Below, piece by piece: positions 1-8,853 of a stretch of DNA of 64,000 nucleotides. The translations under genes and the position numbers were made by a program. Every line of letters starts with the position of its first letter. The stretch's first letter is position 1. The stretch is from contig NZ_CP163435.1 in NCBI RefSeq assembly GCF_041051975.1, positions 2,852,001 through 2,916,000 on the forward strand, written 5' to 3'. A model generated the notes under the pieces. It saw only the letters and a program-made list of their open reading frames with translations, was not told the origin of the DNA and searched no databases. The stretch comes from Streptomyces sp. R21 (GTDB taxonomy: Bacteria > Actinomycetota > Actinomycetes > Streptomycetales > Streptomycetaceae).

Positions 1-365
1 GCGAGCGCGGCCCACAGGGTGGCTGTCCGCACCGGGGCCGGTTCCTCGACCCGGAGACCGGCCAGCCAGGGCGTGGGCGCCACGGACGGATGGTCCCAGT
101 CGTCGCCCACAGTCGCCGCGGTCCCCGCACCGGCCGAACCGGACCGGGGACGAACCGCGGCACCAGCCGAGCCGGGCCTGGGACCGGTGCCCACACCGGC
201 CGACCTCGACCCCGGAACCGCGTCCTGCGGCTCGTCCTTCCCCGCAGGCTCCCCGGCGAGCCCGTCGCTCTCGCGCGCATCGCCTTCCTCGGCTCCCGGG
301 GCCTTCCCCTTCAACCGTGCCCGCTCGGGATCTGTCGGCTCGGGCGTGGACGGTATGTCGGACAC
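1..365 (-). CDS. Hypothetical protein, N-terminal part only (runs off left edge)
   Basis: A leftward open frame starts at a GTG at 365 behind a strong Shine-Dalgarno sequence (GGGAGGGGG, five bases upstream) and stays open to the window edge, giving at least 121 residues. The first 90 or so residues are Ala/Gly/Pro/Ser/Arg-rich and look disordered. Order begins near residue 88 with DDWDHPSVAPTPWLAGLRVE. I do not recognise the family. It lies downstream of the ADP-ribosylglycohydrolase gene on the same strand, separated by 250 bases. The start and strand are well supported by the ribosome binding site and by codon third-position GC; the function is unknown. Confidence 0.6.
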   Translation of the reverse strand, partial: MSDIPSTPEPTDPERARLKGKAPGAEEGDARESDGLAGEPAGKDEPQDAVPGSRSAGVGTGPRPGSAGAAVRPRSGSAGAGTAATVGDDWDHPSVAPTPWLAGLRVEEPAPVRTATLWAAL

Positions 366-615
366 GGGACCCCCTCCCAGCCGGCCCGTACGCAGCCCGT
401 GGCACGCCTCGGCGGCGGAGGGCTGGTGCTGGTGACCGGTATCTCGTCGGCGTGCGCCCGGCATGATCAACAGGCGGCGTGGCGGAAAGGGTATCCACGC
501 GTCGGCCGTGCGGACGCGTCGCAGCGACGCTGTAGCAGGCCTGTGACAGAGACCGGGTTTCGCCGGCGGCAGCAGGTCTCGCGGGCAGAGACACCTCCCC
601 GACGGTCGTACGACG

Positions 616-1521
616 CTAGGCGGGCACCGGCGCCCAGTCGGGCAGCGCCTCCGTCTGGTCCAGCCACGTACCCGGCGGCGCCCCCGCCTTGCCCGCGGCG
701 ACCACGCCGCCCACGATGGCGCAGGTCGTGTCCATGTCGCCGCCCACCTGGGCAGTCGCCCAGAACGCCTCTTCGAAGTCACCCAGTACCCGGGCCGCCG
801 ACCAGAGTGCGAACGGCACCGTGTCGTGCGCCGTCGTACGCCGTCCACAGCCCAGTACGGCGGCGACCGTCCCGGCGTCTCCGTAGTCGAGCATGTCGCG
901 GGCGCGCCGCAGCCCCGCGCCCACTGCACTGCGCGGGACGAGCGCGATGACGCCGTCGAGCAGTGCCTCGGCGCTCGGCGGGCCCGCGGGGTCGGCCGCC
1001 AGGGCGGCGGCAGCGGCGACGGCCATGGCGCCGACCACGGCCTCGCGGTGCTGGTGGGTGGGGTATGCCGAGATCTCCGCCTGGTGCGTCGCCTGCTCGG
1101 GATCGTCGGCGTACCAGGCACCGAGGGGGGCGATCCGCATCGCGGCGCCGTTGCCCCACGACCCCTGTCCGTTGAAGAGCTGGGAGGCCAGCTCGCGCCA
1201 GTCGCCGCCCTCCCGGATCAGCCGCAGGAGTCGGTTGACGGCAGGGCCGTAGCCCCGGTCGAAGTCGTGGTGCTCGGCGAAGGAGCGGGCCAGTTCGTCC
1301 TGGTCGATGCGGTGATGGGCGGCCAGAACGGCCACTACGGAGCAGGCCATCTCCGTGTCGTCCGTCCATTGCCAGGGGCCGGGCGGCAGCTCGCGGCGCT
1401 GGAGCAGCGGATAGTTCGCGGGCACGAAGAACTGCGAGCCGAGCGCGTCCCCCACCGCGAGTCCGCGCAGGCTGGCCACGGCGCGGCCCAGGCGCCCATC
1501 GGGAGAGGAGTCAGCGGTCAT
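616..1521 (-). CDS. ADP-ribosylglycohydrolase family protein
   Basis: 301-residue protein of the ADP-ribosylglycohydrolase (DraG/ARH) family, which removes ADP-ribose from modified proteins or small molecules using a binuclear metal site. Visible family motifs: GLAVGDALGSQF near residue 20, WTDDTEMACSV near residue 52 (the T/S-D-D-T/S metal-binding signature), GNGAAMRIAPLG in the middle, and GGDMDTTCAIVGG near residue 260 (the second Asp-rich metal motif). All expected metal ligands are present, so it should be active. The ATG at 1521 follows a weak AGGG. It is probably cytoplasmic; the substrate cannot be told from sequence. Confidence 0.9.
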   Translation of the reverse strand: MTADSSPDGRLGRAVASLRGLAVGDALGSQFFVPANYPLLQRRELPPGPWQWTDDTEMACSVVAVLAAHHRIDQDELARSFAEHHDFDRGYGPAVNRLLRLIREGGDWRELASQLFNGQGSWGNGAAMRIAPLGAWYADDPEQATHQAEISAYPTHQHREAVVGAMAVAAAAALAADPAGPPSAEALLDGVIALVPRSAVGAGLRRARDMLDYGDAGTVAAVLGCGRRTTAHDTVPFALWSAARVLGDFEEAFWATAQVGGDMDTTCAIVGGVVAAGKAGAPPGTWLDQTEALPDWAPVPA

Positions 1522-1599
1522 CGCCCTGCCACTCTAATTCGTTGTCGACACGTCCGGCACGGCCGGGTGTGCTCGGACTTGATCTTCACGGTGAGGCGC

Positions 1600-2259
1600 C
1601 TACCCCGTGACCCCGTACGGTTCCGGATCACGCCAGCGTTCGAAGGGGCGGTCGAGGGTGTACCTGCCGTCGCCCCCGAGAACGAGCATCCGCTTCTCGG
1701 CGTTCCCCGGATTCGACAGCGACTCGAAGTCCGCGACCGACCAGTGGAACCAGCGCATGCAGAACAGCCGCATGGCGAGTCCATGGGTCACCAGGAGGAC
1801 GTTCGGCGGGTGGTCGGGCGCCTCGAAGCTGCGGTAGAGGCTCTCCAGGAAGCCGCCGACGCGGTCGTACACGTCGGCACCGGACTCCCCCTGGGCGAAG
1901 CGATAGAAGAAGTGCCCGTAGGCGTCCCGGTACGCCTTCTGAAGGCGTACGTCGTCGCGGTCCTGCCAGTTCCCCCAGTCCTGCTCGCGCAGCCGCGGCT
2001 CCTCGCGGACGCGGACGAGCTCGGGGTCGAGATGGAAGGCCCGGAAGGTCTCGTGGGTGCGGCGGTACGGGGAGACGTAAACGCTTACGCGCTCCCGGCC
2101 GAACAGCTCCCGCAACTGCTTGCCCGTGTCCTCCGCCTGCTGCCACCCCTTCTCGGTGAGCGCCAGCGCGTGGTCGGGCTCGCGTTCGTAGACGGAGTCA
2201 TCGGCATTGCCCACCGACTCGCCGTGCCGGACAAGAACGATGCGCCGTGGTCGTGCCAT
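1600..2259 (-). CDS. Histidine phosphatase family protein (phosphoglycerate-mutase-like)
   Basis: 219-residue member of the histidine phosphatase superfamily. The N-terminus carries the catalytic RHG motif in IVLVRHGESVGN, where the His is phosphorylated during catalysis. Supporting residues are the Arg in VSPYRRTHET and the second catalytic His in VTHGLAMRLFCMRW. The length fits phosphoglycerate-mutase-like phosphatases acting on small phosphorylated metabolites; the substrate is unknown. No Shine-Dalgarno sequence precedes the ATG; instead TAGGGT sits exactly six bases before it, suggesting a leaderless transcript. Neighbours give no metabolic clue. Confidence 0.9.
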   Translation of the reverse strand: MARPRRIVLVRHGESVGNADDSVYEREPDHALALTEKGWQQAEDTGKQLRELFGRERVSVYVSPYRRTHETFRAFHLDPELVRVREEPRLREQDWGNWQDRDDVRLQKAYRDAYGHFFYRFAQGESGADVYDRVGGFLESLYRSFEAPDHPPNVLLVTHGLAMRLFCMRWFHWSVADFESLSNPGNAEKRMLVLGGDGRYTLDRPFERWRDPEPYGVTG

Positions 2260-2365
2260 GCCGAAACCCTAGATCGGTTGCGGGCCGATCGAGCACTCGT
2301 ACGGGCTCCATACGGCGTAGGTCACACAGCTCCTGCACACTGCGGACCCACCGCGAGGGGCTCCG

Positions 2366-2971
2366 TCAGACCGTCCAGGTGGGTTCCAGCTCCACGATGT
2401 CGCCGGTCAGAGCCGCGACGTCCGCCTCCGTCTGGGCCCGCAGCGCGAGCCGTTCCACGCGCTCGGCGCGGTACTTGCCGTGCTCGGCGGCCGACCGCCA
2501 CATGGACAGCACCAGGAACTCGTGGCCGGGCGCCTCGCCGAACAGGCCGCGCACCATGCCCGGCGAACCCGCCATCGCCGGGTTCCACACCTTCTCCTGC
2601 ATCAGGGCGAAGTGCTCGGCCCGCTCCTCGTGGACGCGGCAGTGGGCCACTCGTACGAGGTCGGCGTCCGTGAAGCGCGGCTCGAAACCGGTCTTCACGT
2701 CGAAGCGGTAGTCGAACAGTTTGACCTGTGAGTCCTTGAACGTGCCCGACTGCGACGCGGCGAGCCGGTCGTGGGAGCGGGCCATGAAGGAGTCGTAGAA
2801 GGCACGGCTCTCCCAGAAGGCGAAGACGTGGGCCACCCCCGACCGTCCGCGGCTCCAGCCCCCGCCCTGTCCCCGGAATCCCGGCTCACCCAGCAGCCCC
2901 GCCCACTTTCGCTGCCCCCGCTCGAAACCGCGGCGGTCCACCACGGTGCAGCGAATCCACTTGACCAGCAC
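2366..2971 (-). CDS. YdbC-like DUF4937 domain protein
   Basis: About 201 residues starting VLVKWIRCTVVDRRGFERGQ, the N-terminus I recall for DUF4937 (YdbC-like) proteins of streptomycetes. The protein is predicted to hold two ferredoxin-like (dimeric alpha/beta barrel) halves, seen as two segments of the type AHVFAFWESRAFYDSFM and HEFLVLSMWRSAAEHGKY, which resemble antibiotic-biosynthesis monooxygenase folds. No enzymatic function is established. I chose the GTG at 2971 over upstream starts because the region before it does not look coding and TACGAT lies six bases ahead, a leaderless signature. It is divergent from the TerD gene. Confidence 0.75.
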   Translation of the reverse strand: MLVKWIRCTVVDRRGFERGQRKWAGLLGEPGFRGQGGGWSRGRSGVAHVFAFWESRAFYDSFMARSHDRLAASQSGTFKDSQVKLFDYRFDVKTGFEPRFTDADLVRVAHCRVHEERAEHFALMQEKVWNPAMAGSPGMVRGLFGEAPGHEFLVLSMWRSAAEHGKYRAERVERLALRAQTEADVAALTGDIVELEPTWTV

Positions 2972-3125
2972 CGCGCCATCGTAAGGCCACAGAGCGTGGC
3001 GTCGGTCACGCTCCGGCTCAGTGGACCCGCGCGAGCGCCCCGGCGTGCGTGACACGATGGGCAACCGCCCTTGACTGCACGGCAGTTGGGGTGGCAAGTG
3101 GATGAACAACGGGAGGGAAGATCTG

Positions 3126-3659
3126 GTGAACGGCCTCAACAAGGGGATCCGCAAGGTCGAGGTCGCGGCGAAGTGGGACCCGAGTCCCCCGGGCCAGGCG
3201 GCCACCGATCTCGACATCATCGCCGCGACCTACCTCGCCGACGCGCCCTACGGAGATCCCGCCTACGTAGTGCACTTCGACAGCCGCTCCCCGGACGGCA
3301 CCATCTATCTCAACCGGGACAGCAAGGACGGCAAGGGCTTCGGCTGGGACGAGGTCATGACCCTGGAGCTCGACCGTCTCGACAGCCGGTACGCGCGCGT
3401 GGTGGTCGGTGTCGTCATACAGCAGCGCTCCGGACGCAAGACGTTCGTCGGTGTGCTCAACCCCGGTGTGCGCCTGCGCGAGGGCTACACCGTGCTGGCA
3501 GAGGACGACTTCGGCACGGTGCTGGGATCGACGGCGGCGACCGTCGGGGAGTTCCGGCGCGACGCCTCCGGGGAGTGGTCGTTCTTCCCGGGCATCCACG
3601 GCTACGACGCGGAGCCGGCGTCCTTCGCCGCGGTCATGGGCGGCACTCCCGACGCCTGA
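3126..3659 (+). CDS. TerD family protein
   Basis: 177-residue single-domain TerD protein, a family of calcium-binding, stress- and tellurite-associated proteins abundant in Streptomyces. Typical features: the opening VNGLNKGIRKVEVAAKWDPS, a paired Asp segment ATDLDIIAATYL, and a second Ca-binding segment near FDSRSPDGTIYLNRDS, with LELDRLDSRYARVVVGV between. I prefer the GTG at 3126, nine bases after GGGAGG, over the ATG at 3102, which lacks a ribosome binding site and would add eight residues. It stands alone, convergent with nrdJ. TerD paralogues usually act with tellurium-resistance operons, none of which is present here, so the role is unclear. Confidence 0.85.
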   Translation: MNGLNKGIRKVEVAAKWDPSPPGQAATDLDIIAATYLADAPYGDPAYVVHFDSRSPDGTIYLNRDSKDGKGFGWDEVMTLELDRLDSRYARVVVGVVIQQRSGRKTFVGVLNPGVRLREGYTVLAEDDFGTVLGSTAATVGEFRRDASGEWSFFPGIHGYDAEPASFAAVMGGTPDA

Positions 3660-3742
3660 CCGCCCTCTACAGGAACCGGTTTCCGACCGCCCCCTGTAGG
3701 GGGCCGCCGCCGACATGCCTGATGAGCGGGCGCACAAACGCC

Positions 3743-3777
3743 GAAGGGCGGTACGGCCACCGGCCGTACCGCCCTTC
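3743..3777. terminator. Bidirectional terminator between TerD gene and nrdJ
   Basis: A perfect 16-base-pair inverted repeat (arm GAAGGGCGGTACGGCC) with a three-base loop lies between the stop codons of the two convergent genes. A stem this stable in a convergent gap is a typical Streptomyces intrinsic terminator working in both directions; no long U-tract follows. Confidence 0.85.
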
Positions 3778-3788
3778 AAGGCTTCAGA

Positions 3789-6692
3789 TCAGCTGCAACC
3801 GCTGGTCGAGCCGCAGCCCTCGCAGATGTAGCAGGACCCGGCCCGCTGCATCTTCGTGCCGCAGGAGAAGCACAGCGGGGCGTCCGCCTGGATGCCCAGC
3901 TGCATCTCCACCAGCTCGGCGCTGGTGTGTGCCTGCATCGGGGCGGGCTTGGCCACCTCGACCTCGGCCTTCGGCGTGGCCACGGCCTTCAGTTCCTGCG
4001 CACGGGGTGCGGACTGGGCCAGACCCTCGACGTCGACGTCCTCGTCGTCCATGGAGGGCTCGTACGAACCGGTCTCCAGGTGACGCTGGCGCTCCTCGGC
4101 GGAGTGGATGCCGAGCGCGGAGCGCGTCTCGAAGGGCAGGAAGTCCAGCGCGAGACGGCGGAAGATGTAGTCGACGATCGACTGCGCCATCCGCACGTCC
4201 GGGTCGTCCGTCATGCCGGCCGGCTCGAAGCGCATGTTCGTGAACTTCGAGACGTACGTCTCCAGAGGCACGCCGTACTGCAGACCCACCGACACGGCGA
4301 TCGAGAAGGCGTCCATCATGCCCGCGAGGGTCGAGCCCTGCTTCGACATCTTCAGGAAGACCTCGCCGAGACCGTCGTCCGGGTAGGAGTTGGCGGTCAT
4401 GTAACCCTCGGCGCCGCCGACCGTGAAGGACGTCGTGATGCCGGGACGGCCCTTGGGGAGGCGCTTGCGGACCGGGCGGTACTCGACGACCTTCTCGACG
4501 GCCTTGCGGATCTCCGCCTCGGCCTTCTCGGTGACCTCGACCTTCTCCTTCTCCTTGGTCTTCGCGGAGAGGGGCTGGCCGACCTTGCAGTTGTCGCGGT
4601 AGATCGCGAGCGCCTTGACGCCCATCTTCCACGCCTCGAAGTAGACCTCTTCGACGTCCTCGACGGTCGCCGTCTCCGGCAGGTTGACCGTCTTGGACAG
4701 CGCGCCGGAGATCCACGGCTGGATCGCGGCCATCATGCGGACGTGGCCCATCGCGGAGATGGAGCGCTCGCCCATGGCGCAGTCGAAGACCTCGTAGTGC
4801 GCGTGCTTGAGGCCGGGGGCGTCGATCACATTGCCGTTCTCGGCGATGTGGGCGACGATCGCCTCGATCTGCTCCTCCTGGTAGCCCAGGCGGCGCAGGG
4901 CCTGCGGGACGGTGCCGTTGACGATCTGCATCGAGCCGCCGCCGACCAGCTTCTTGAACTTGACCAGCGCGAGGTCGGGCTCAAGACCGGTGGTGTCGCA
5001 GGACATCGCGAGACCGATGGTGCCGGTCGGGGCGATGACGGACGCCTGAGAGTTACGGAAACCGTTCTTCTCACCGAGGCGGAGCACGTCCTGCCAGGCC
5101 TCGGTGGCTGCGGCCCAGATCGGCGTGTCCAGGTCGTCCACGCGGGGGGCCACGCCGTTGGCGTCGGAGTGCTGCTTCATCACACGCAGGTGCGGCTGCG
5201 CGTTGCGGGCGTACCCGTCGTACGGGCCGACGACCGCGGCGAGTTCGGCGGATCGCTTGTACGACGTACCCGTCATCAGCGAGGTGATGGCACCGGCGAG
5301 GGAGCGGCCACCGTCGGAGTCGTACGCGTGGCCGGTCGCCATCAGCAGGGCGCCGAGGTTGGCGTAGCCGATGCCGAGCTGGCGGAAGGCGCGGGTGTTC
5401 TCGCCGATCTTCTGGGTCGGGAAGTCCGCGAAGCAGATGGAGATGTCCATCGCGGTGATGACGAGCTCGACGACCTTCGAGAAGCGCTCCGCGTCGAAGG
5501 ACTGGTGGCCGAGGCCGTCGTCCTTGAGGAACTTCATCAGGTTCAGCGAGGCGAGGTTGCAGGACGTGTTGTCCAGGTGCATGTACTCGCTGCACGGGTT
5601 CGAGCCGTTGATGCGGCCGGACTCCGGGCACGTGTGCCACTGGTTGATCGTGTCGTCGTACTGAATGCCAGGGTCGGCGCAGGCCCAGGCGGCCTCGGCC
5701 ATCTTGCGGAAGAGCGACTTGGCGTCGACCTCCTCGATGACCTCGCCGGTCATGCGGGACGTCAGGCCGAACTTGCCGCCCTCCTCGACCGCCTTCATGA
5801 ACGTGTCGTTCACGCGGACCGAGTTGTTGGCGTTCTGGTACTGGACGGACGTGATGTCGTCGCCGCCCAGGTCCATGTCGAAGCCCGCGTCACGCAGGGC
5901 GCGGATCTTCTCCTCTTCCTTGACCTTGGTCTCGATGAAGTCCTCGATGTCGGGGTGGTCGACGTCGAGAATGACCATCTTGGCGGCGCGGCGCGTGGCG
6001 CCACCCGACTTGATCGTTCCCGCGGAGGCGTCGGCACCGCGCATGAAGGAGACGGGACCCGAGGCGTTGCCGCCGGAGGAGAGCAGCTCCTTGGAGGAGC
6101 GGATACGGGAGAGGTTCAGGCCGGCGCCGGAGCCGCCCTTGAAGATCATGCCCTCTTCCTTGTACCAGTCGAGGATCGACTCCATGGAGTCGTCGACGGA
6201 CAGGATGAAGCAGGCGGAGACCTGCTGGGGCTGCGGCGTCCCGACGTTGAACCAGACGGGGCTGTTGAAGCTGAAGATCTGGTGCAGGAGGGCGTACGCC
6301 AGCTCGTGCTCGAAGATCTCGGCGTCAGCGGGCGAAGCGAAGTACTTGTAGTCCTCGCCGGCCTTCCGGTACGTCTTCACGATGCGGTCGATGAGCTGCT
6401 TGAGGCTCACCTCGCGCTGCGGGGTGCCGACGGCACCGCGGAAGTACTTGCTGGTGACGATGTTGACCGCGTTCACCGACCAGAAGCCGGGGAACTCGAC
6501 GCCACGCTGCTCGAAATTGACCGAGCCGTCGCGCCAGTTGGTCATGACGACGTCACGGCGCTCCCACTCCACCTCGTCGTACGGATGCACGCCAGGGGTG
6601 GTGTGGATGCGCTCGATGCGCAGTCCCTTGCTGGCCTTGGCTCCGCTCTTCGCGCGGGAACCTCGTGCCGGACCGCTCGCCGTCTCTGTCAT
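3789..6692 (-). CDS. nrdJ: Vitamin B12-dependent (class II) ribonucleotide reductase
   Basis: 967-residue adenosylcobalamin-dependent ribonucleoside-diphosphate reductase, which makes dNTP precursors without needing oxygen. Recognisable are the NPCSEYMHLDNTSCNLASLN active-site segment near residue 365 (thiyl-radical Cys and its Glu), ASVIAPTGTIGLAMSCDTTG in the barrel, and a C-terminal Cys cluster (CFSCGTKM and CYICEGCG) that delivers electrons and may bind zinc. The length matches Streptomyces NrdJ. The ATG at 6692 follows GGGAGG at good spacing; a longer in-frame extension upstream is not needed. It lies 166 bases downstream of nrdR on the same strand and is probably co-transcribed and repressed by NrdR. 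No intein is present. Confidence 0.97.
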   Translation of the reverse strand: MTETASGPARGSRAKSGAKASKGLRIERIHTTPGVHPYDEVEWERRDVVMTNWRDGSVNFEQRGVEFPGFWSVNAVNIVTSKYFRGAVGTPQREVSLKQLIDRIVKTYRKAGEDYKYFASPADAEIFEHELAYALLHQIFSFNSPVWFNVGTPQPQQVSACFILSVDDSMESILDWYKEEGMIFKGGSGAGLNLSRIRSSKELLSSGGNASGPVSFMRGADASAGTIKSGGATRRAAKMVILDVDHPDIEDFIETKVKEEEKIRALRDAGFDMDLGGDDITSVQYQNANNSVRVNDTFMKAVEEGGKFGLTSRMTGEVIEEVDAKSLFRKMAEAAWACADPGIQYDDTINQWHTCPESGRINGSNPCSEYMHLDNTSCNLASLNLMKFLKDDGLGHQSFDAERFSKVVELVITAMDISICFADFPTQKIGENTRAFRQLGIGYANLGALLMATGHAYDSDGGRSLAGAITSLMTGTSYKRSAELAAVVGPYDGYARNAQPHLRVMKQHSDANGVAPRVDDLDTPIWAAATEAWQDVLRLGEKNGFRNSQASVIAPTGTIGLAMSCDTTGLEPDLALVKFKKLVGGGSMQIVNGTVPQALRRLGYQEEQIEAIVAHIAENGNVIDAPGLKHAHYEVFDCAMGERSISAMGHVRMMAAIQPWISGALSKTVNLPETATVEDVEEVYFEAWKMGVKALAIYRDNCKVGQPLSAKTKEKEKVEVTEKAEAEIRKAVEKVVEYRPVRKRLPKGRPGITTSFTVGGAEGYMTANSYPDDGLGEVFLKMSKQGSTLAGMMDAFSIAVSVGLQYGVPLETYVSKFTNMRFEPAGMTDDPDVRMAQSIVDYIFRRLALDFLPFETRSALGIHSAEERQRHLETGSYEPSMDDEDVDVEGLAQSAPRAQELKAVATPKAEVEVAKPAPMQAHTSAELVEMQLGIQADAPLCFSCGTKMQRAGSCYICEGCGSTSGCS

Positions 6693-6858
6693 GCCGCCTC
6701 CCTGTATCAGGCTAAAACGCCCTGAAGTGCCACGTTCTTCCCGTGGCACGGTGTGTGTCTGGTACTGCGCGAGCCGCAAAAAGCGGCCTCTCGCAGCAGG
6801 TCTTGGGTCGCCGCCGGTCGACCGGGGCCGGACGGTTTCGTCCGGGCCGGCCCGCCGG

Positions 6859-7422
6859 TCAGTCGGCGGCGCTGGCGGGCACGGGGACCTGAGCGGTCTC
6901 TCCGGACCCGCGGTCGCTTTCCGGGCGCTCCGCGACAGCGTGTTCGTGGTCCTCGTCGTCCACGGCGGCACGCCGCCCCGTCTCTTCCCTGAGTTCCGCG
7001 ATGGCGGCCTCGAAATCATCGAGCGAGTCGAACGCCCGGTACACGGACGCGAACCGCAGATAGGCGACGAGGTCGAGTTCCTGCAACGGGCCGAGTATGG
7101 CCAGTCCCACGTCGTGGGTGGTCAGTTCGGCGCTTCCGGTGGCACGCACCGCTTCCTCGACCCGCTGGCCGAGCTGAGCGAGCGCGTCTTCGGTGACAGG
7201 CCGCCCCTGGCACGCCTTGCGGACGCCGTTGATGACCTTGGTACGACTGAACGGTTCGGTGACGCCGGACCGCTTGACCACCATCAGCGAGCACGTCTCC
7301 ACCGTCGTGAAACGACGGGAGCAGTCGGGGCACTGGCGGCGCCTGCGGATCGACGTGCCGTCATCCGTCGTACGACTGTCGACGACGCGGCTGTCAGGGT
7401 GCCTGCAGAAGGGGCAGTGCAT
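6859..7422 (-). CDS. nrdR: Transcriptional repressor NrdR
   Basis: 187-residue ATP/dATP-responsive repressor of ribonucleotide reductase genes. It shows the N-terminal zinc ribbon ([17 protein letters not shown] and [10 protein letters not shown], four Cys) and then the ATP-cone domain ([30 protein letters not shown]). The acidic C-terminal tail beyond about residue 155 is not conserved. It is the first gene of an nrdR-nrdJ operon. Two NrdR-box-like elements 31 bases apart lie about 110-155 bases upstream, so it probably autoregulates, as established for S. coelicolor nrdRJ. Confidence 0.96.
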   Translation of the reverse strand: MHCPFCRHPDSRVVDSRTTDDGTSIRRRRQCPDCSRRFTTVETCSLMVVKRSGVTEPFSRTKVINGVRKACQGRPVTEDALAQLGQRVEEAVRATGSAELTTHDVGLAILGPLQELDLVAYLRFASVYRAFDSLDDFEAAIAELREETGRRAAVDDEDHEHAVAERPESDRGSGETAQVPVPASAAD

Positions 7423-7531
7423 GGCTCCAACCCTCCTTCACAGCACGACTCATTAGCCTCGGAAGGCCCCTTGGGCCCCTCGAAGCAGCCCCCAGCATAG
7501 GCGATGGCCGAGGCCCTGGAGGACAGGGGGA

Positions 7532-7577
7532 CCACAACTTCTGGGCTGCTGTTGCAATCCAACCACTACATGTGGGG
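7532..7577. promoter_or_regulatory. Twin NrdR boxes upstream of nrdRJ
   Basis: Two related elements, CCACAACTTCTGGG (7532-7545) and CCACTACATGTGGG (7563-7576), share CCAC-A-C-T-TGGG and are spaced exactly 31 bases apart, three helical turns. NrdR boxes (consensus acaCwAtATaTwGtgt) normally occur as such pairs before ribonucleotide reductase genes. Both matches are imperfect, so the call rests on pairing, spacing and context. Confidence 0.7.
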
Positions 7578-7860
7578 ATCGACCCGGAAATCCTCCCACG
7601 ACACGCGTGTCGCACCGGGATTGGCATGTGCCATGCGGCCATACCCGTTCCATGGCGTACGGGGATACGGTGGACGCCGCACGAGAGGGGGCCGGTCCCC
7701 GGTTGACCGGGTGGCTGATGGCAGACTGGCCTTCACCCGCGTAGGCCCACAAGGCCATCGTTCCGGCGGTGAAGAGTACAGCAATCGGCCCTTTTGTCCC
7801 GTCGGGCGAATCGCCAGCTATACACCCAGACGCATGATCACGTCAGTCAATCCACGGTTT
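7578..7860. other. Non-coding gap between nrdR and lexA control regions
   Basis: Between the NrdR boxes and the lexA promoter lie about 280 bases with no convincing gene. Short open frames on both strands lack ribosome binding sites and family resemblance. The stretch from about 7785 to 7865 is noticeably more AT-rich than its surroundings, as expected for a promoter region. Confidence 0.5.
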
Positions 7861-7866
7861 TTCACT

Positions 7867-7907
7867 CGAACGTGTGTTTGGCGCAACCTTTCGAAAGCAA
7901 CTACCGT
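7867..7907 (+). promoter_or_regulatory. lexA promoter with SOS (LexA) box
   Basis: CGAACGTGTGTTTG at 7867-7880 matches the Gram-positive LexA operator CGAACNNNNGTTCG with one mismatch in the right arm. It overlaps a candidate -35 (TTGGCG, 7878-7883) followed after 18 bases by TACCGT (7902-7907). Operator overlap with the -35 fits the known autorepression of lexA. The lexA start is 33 bases beyond the -10. Confidence 0.8.
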
Positions 7908-7940
7908 TGTCCAGCAGGGAGACCACCGAGAGGGGCCGAC

Positions 7941-8720
7941 GTGACCACCACCGCAGACAGCGCCACCATCACTGCCCAGGACCGCTCCCAGGGCCGACTC
8001 GAGCCGGTGCATGCGATGAACGAAGCAGCCATGAATCACGAGGGGCCCAAGCGCTCCCTGCCCGGCCGACCTCCAGGCATCCGGGCCGACAGCACCGGAC
8101 TCACCGACCGGCAACGCCGGGTGATCGAGGTCATCAGGGACTCCGTGCAGCGGCGGGGCTACCCGCCGTCGATGCGGGAGATCGGACAGGCCGTGGGCCT
8201 CTCCAGCACCTCCTCGGTCGCACACCAGCTGATGGCACTGGAGCGCAAGGGCTTCCTGCGCCGCGACCCGCACCGCCCGCGCGCGTACGAGGTCCGCGGC
8301 AGCGACCAGTCCTCCGCGCAGCCCACGGACACGGCGGGCAAACCCGCCGCGTCGTACGTCCCGCTCGTGGGCCGGATCGCCGCCGGTGGCCCGATCCTCG
8401 CCGAGGAGTCGGTCGAGGACGTCTTCCCGCTCCCCCGCCAGCTGGTCGGCGACGGCGAGCTGTTCGTCCTGAAGGTCGTCGGTGACTCGATGATCGAGGC
8501 CGCGATCTGCGACGGGGACTGGGTGACGGTCCGCCGCCAGCCGGTCGCCGAGAACGGCGACATCGTGGCCGCGATGCTGGAGGGCGAGGCCACGGTCAAG
8601 CGCTTCAAGCGCGAGGACGGCCACGTGTGGCTGCTTCCGCACAACTCCGCGTACCAGCCCATCCCCGGCGACGAAGCCACCATCCTCGGCAAGGTCGTCG
8701 CGGTGCTCCGGCGGATCTGA
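7941..8720 (+). CDS. lexA: SOS-response repressor LexA
   Basis: 259-residue LexA, repressor of the DNA-damage regulon, which self-cleaves when stimulated by RecA filaments. The N-terminal winged helix is seen in [19 protein letters not shown] and [20 protein letters not shown]. The cleavage site Ala-Gly lies in [14 protein letters not shown]. The catalytic Ser is in [15 protein letters not shown] and the Lys in EGEATVKRF. Streptomyces LexA has a longer N-terminus than the E. coli protein, as here. The GTG at 7941 follows GAGAGGGG. It is divergent from nrdR and convergent with the DinG-type helicase gene. Confidence 0.96.
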   Translation: MTTTADSATITAQDRSQGRLEPVHAMNEAAMNHEGPKRSLPGRPPGIRADSTGLTDRQRRVIEVIRDSVQRRGYPPSMREIGQAVGLSSTSSVAHQLMALERKGFLRRDPHRPRAYEVRGSDQSSAQPTDTAGKPAASYVPLVGRIAAGGPILAEESVEDVFPLPRQLVGDGELFVLKVVGDSMIEAAICDGDWVTVRRQPVAENGDIVAAMLEGEATVKRFKREDGHVWLLPHNSAYQPIPGDEATILGKVVAVLRRI

Positions 8721-8753
8721 CAGCCCGCGGCGGGCTCCTGTCCGCCCCAGACC

Positions 8754-8788
8754 GGGCCCCGGAACCAACTGCGCCGGTTCCGGGGCCC
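8754..8788. terminator. Bidirectional terminator between lexA and the DinG-type helicase gene
   Basis: A perfect 13-base-pair stem (GGGCCCCGGAACC with its complement) with a nine-base loop lies between the two convergent stop codons. A smaller hairpin, GCCCGCGGCGGGC, sits just after the lexA stop. Confidence 0.8.
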
Positions 8789-8853
8789 TGTGCGTTCTCT
8801 GGCCGGGGACCAAGGGGTGGTGGTGGAGGGCGCCTCCTCCACCACCGCCTCCT

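Noticed and set aside
826..2673. A 615-codon plus-strand frame across the first three complete genes
   Set aside because: It is the antisense shadow of ADP-ribosylglycohydrolase, histidine phosphatase and DUF4937 genes, whose motifs are clear on the minus strand.
3927..6725. A 932-codon open frame on the plus strand opposite nrdJ
   Set aside because: It is antisense to an unmistakable nrdJ. Long antisense frames are expected where the third codon position is almost always G or C. The translation is Asp/Gly/Val/Arg-rich with no recognisable motif.
6693..6858. Possible cobalamin riboswitch before nrdJ
   Set aside because: Only a small hairpin (GTGCCACG/CGTGGCAC near 6727-6748) is visible; no B12-box core was found. 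In Streptomyces the known riboswitch governs the class I nrdABS genes, not nrdRJ.
7566..7784. A 72-codon minus-strand frame in the nrdR-lexA gap
   Set aside because: No ribosome binding site, low-complexity composition, and its 3' end overlaps the NrdR box region.
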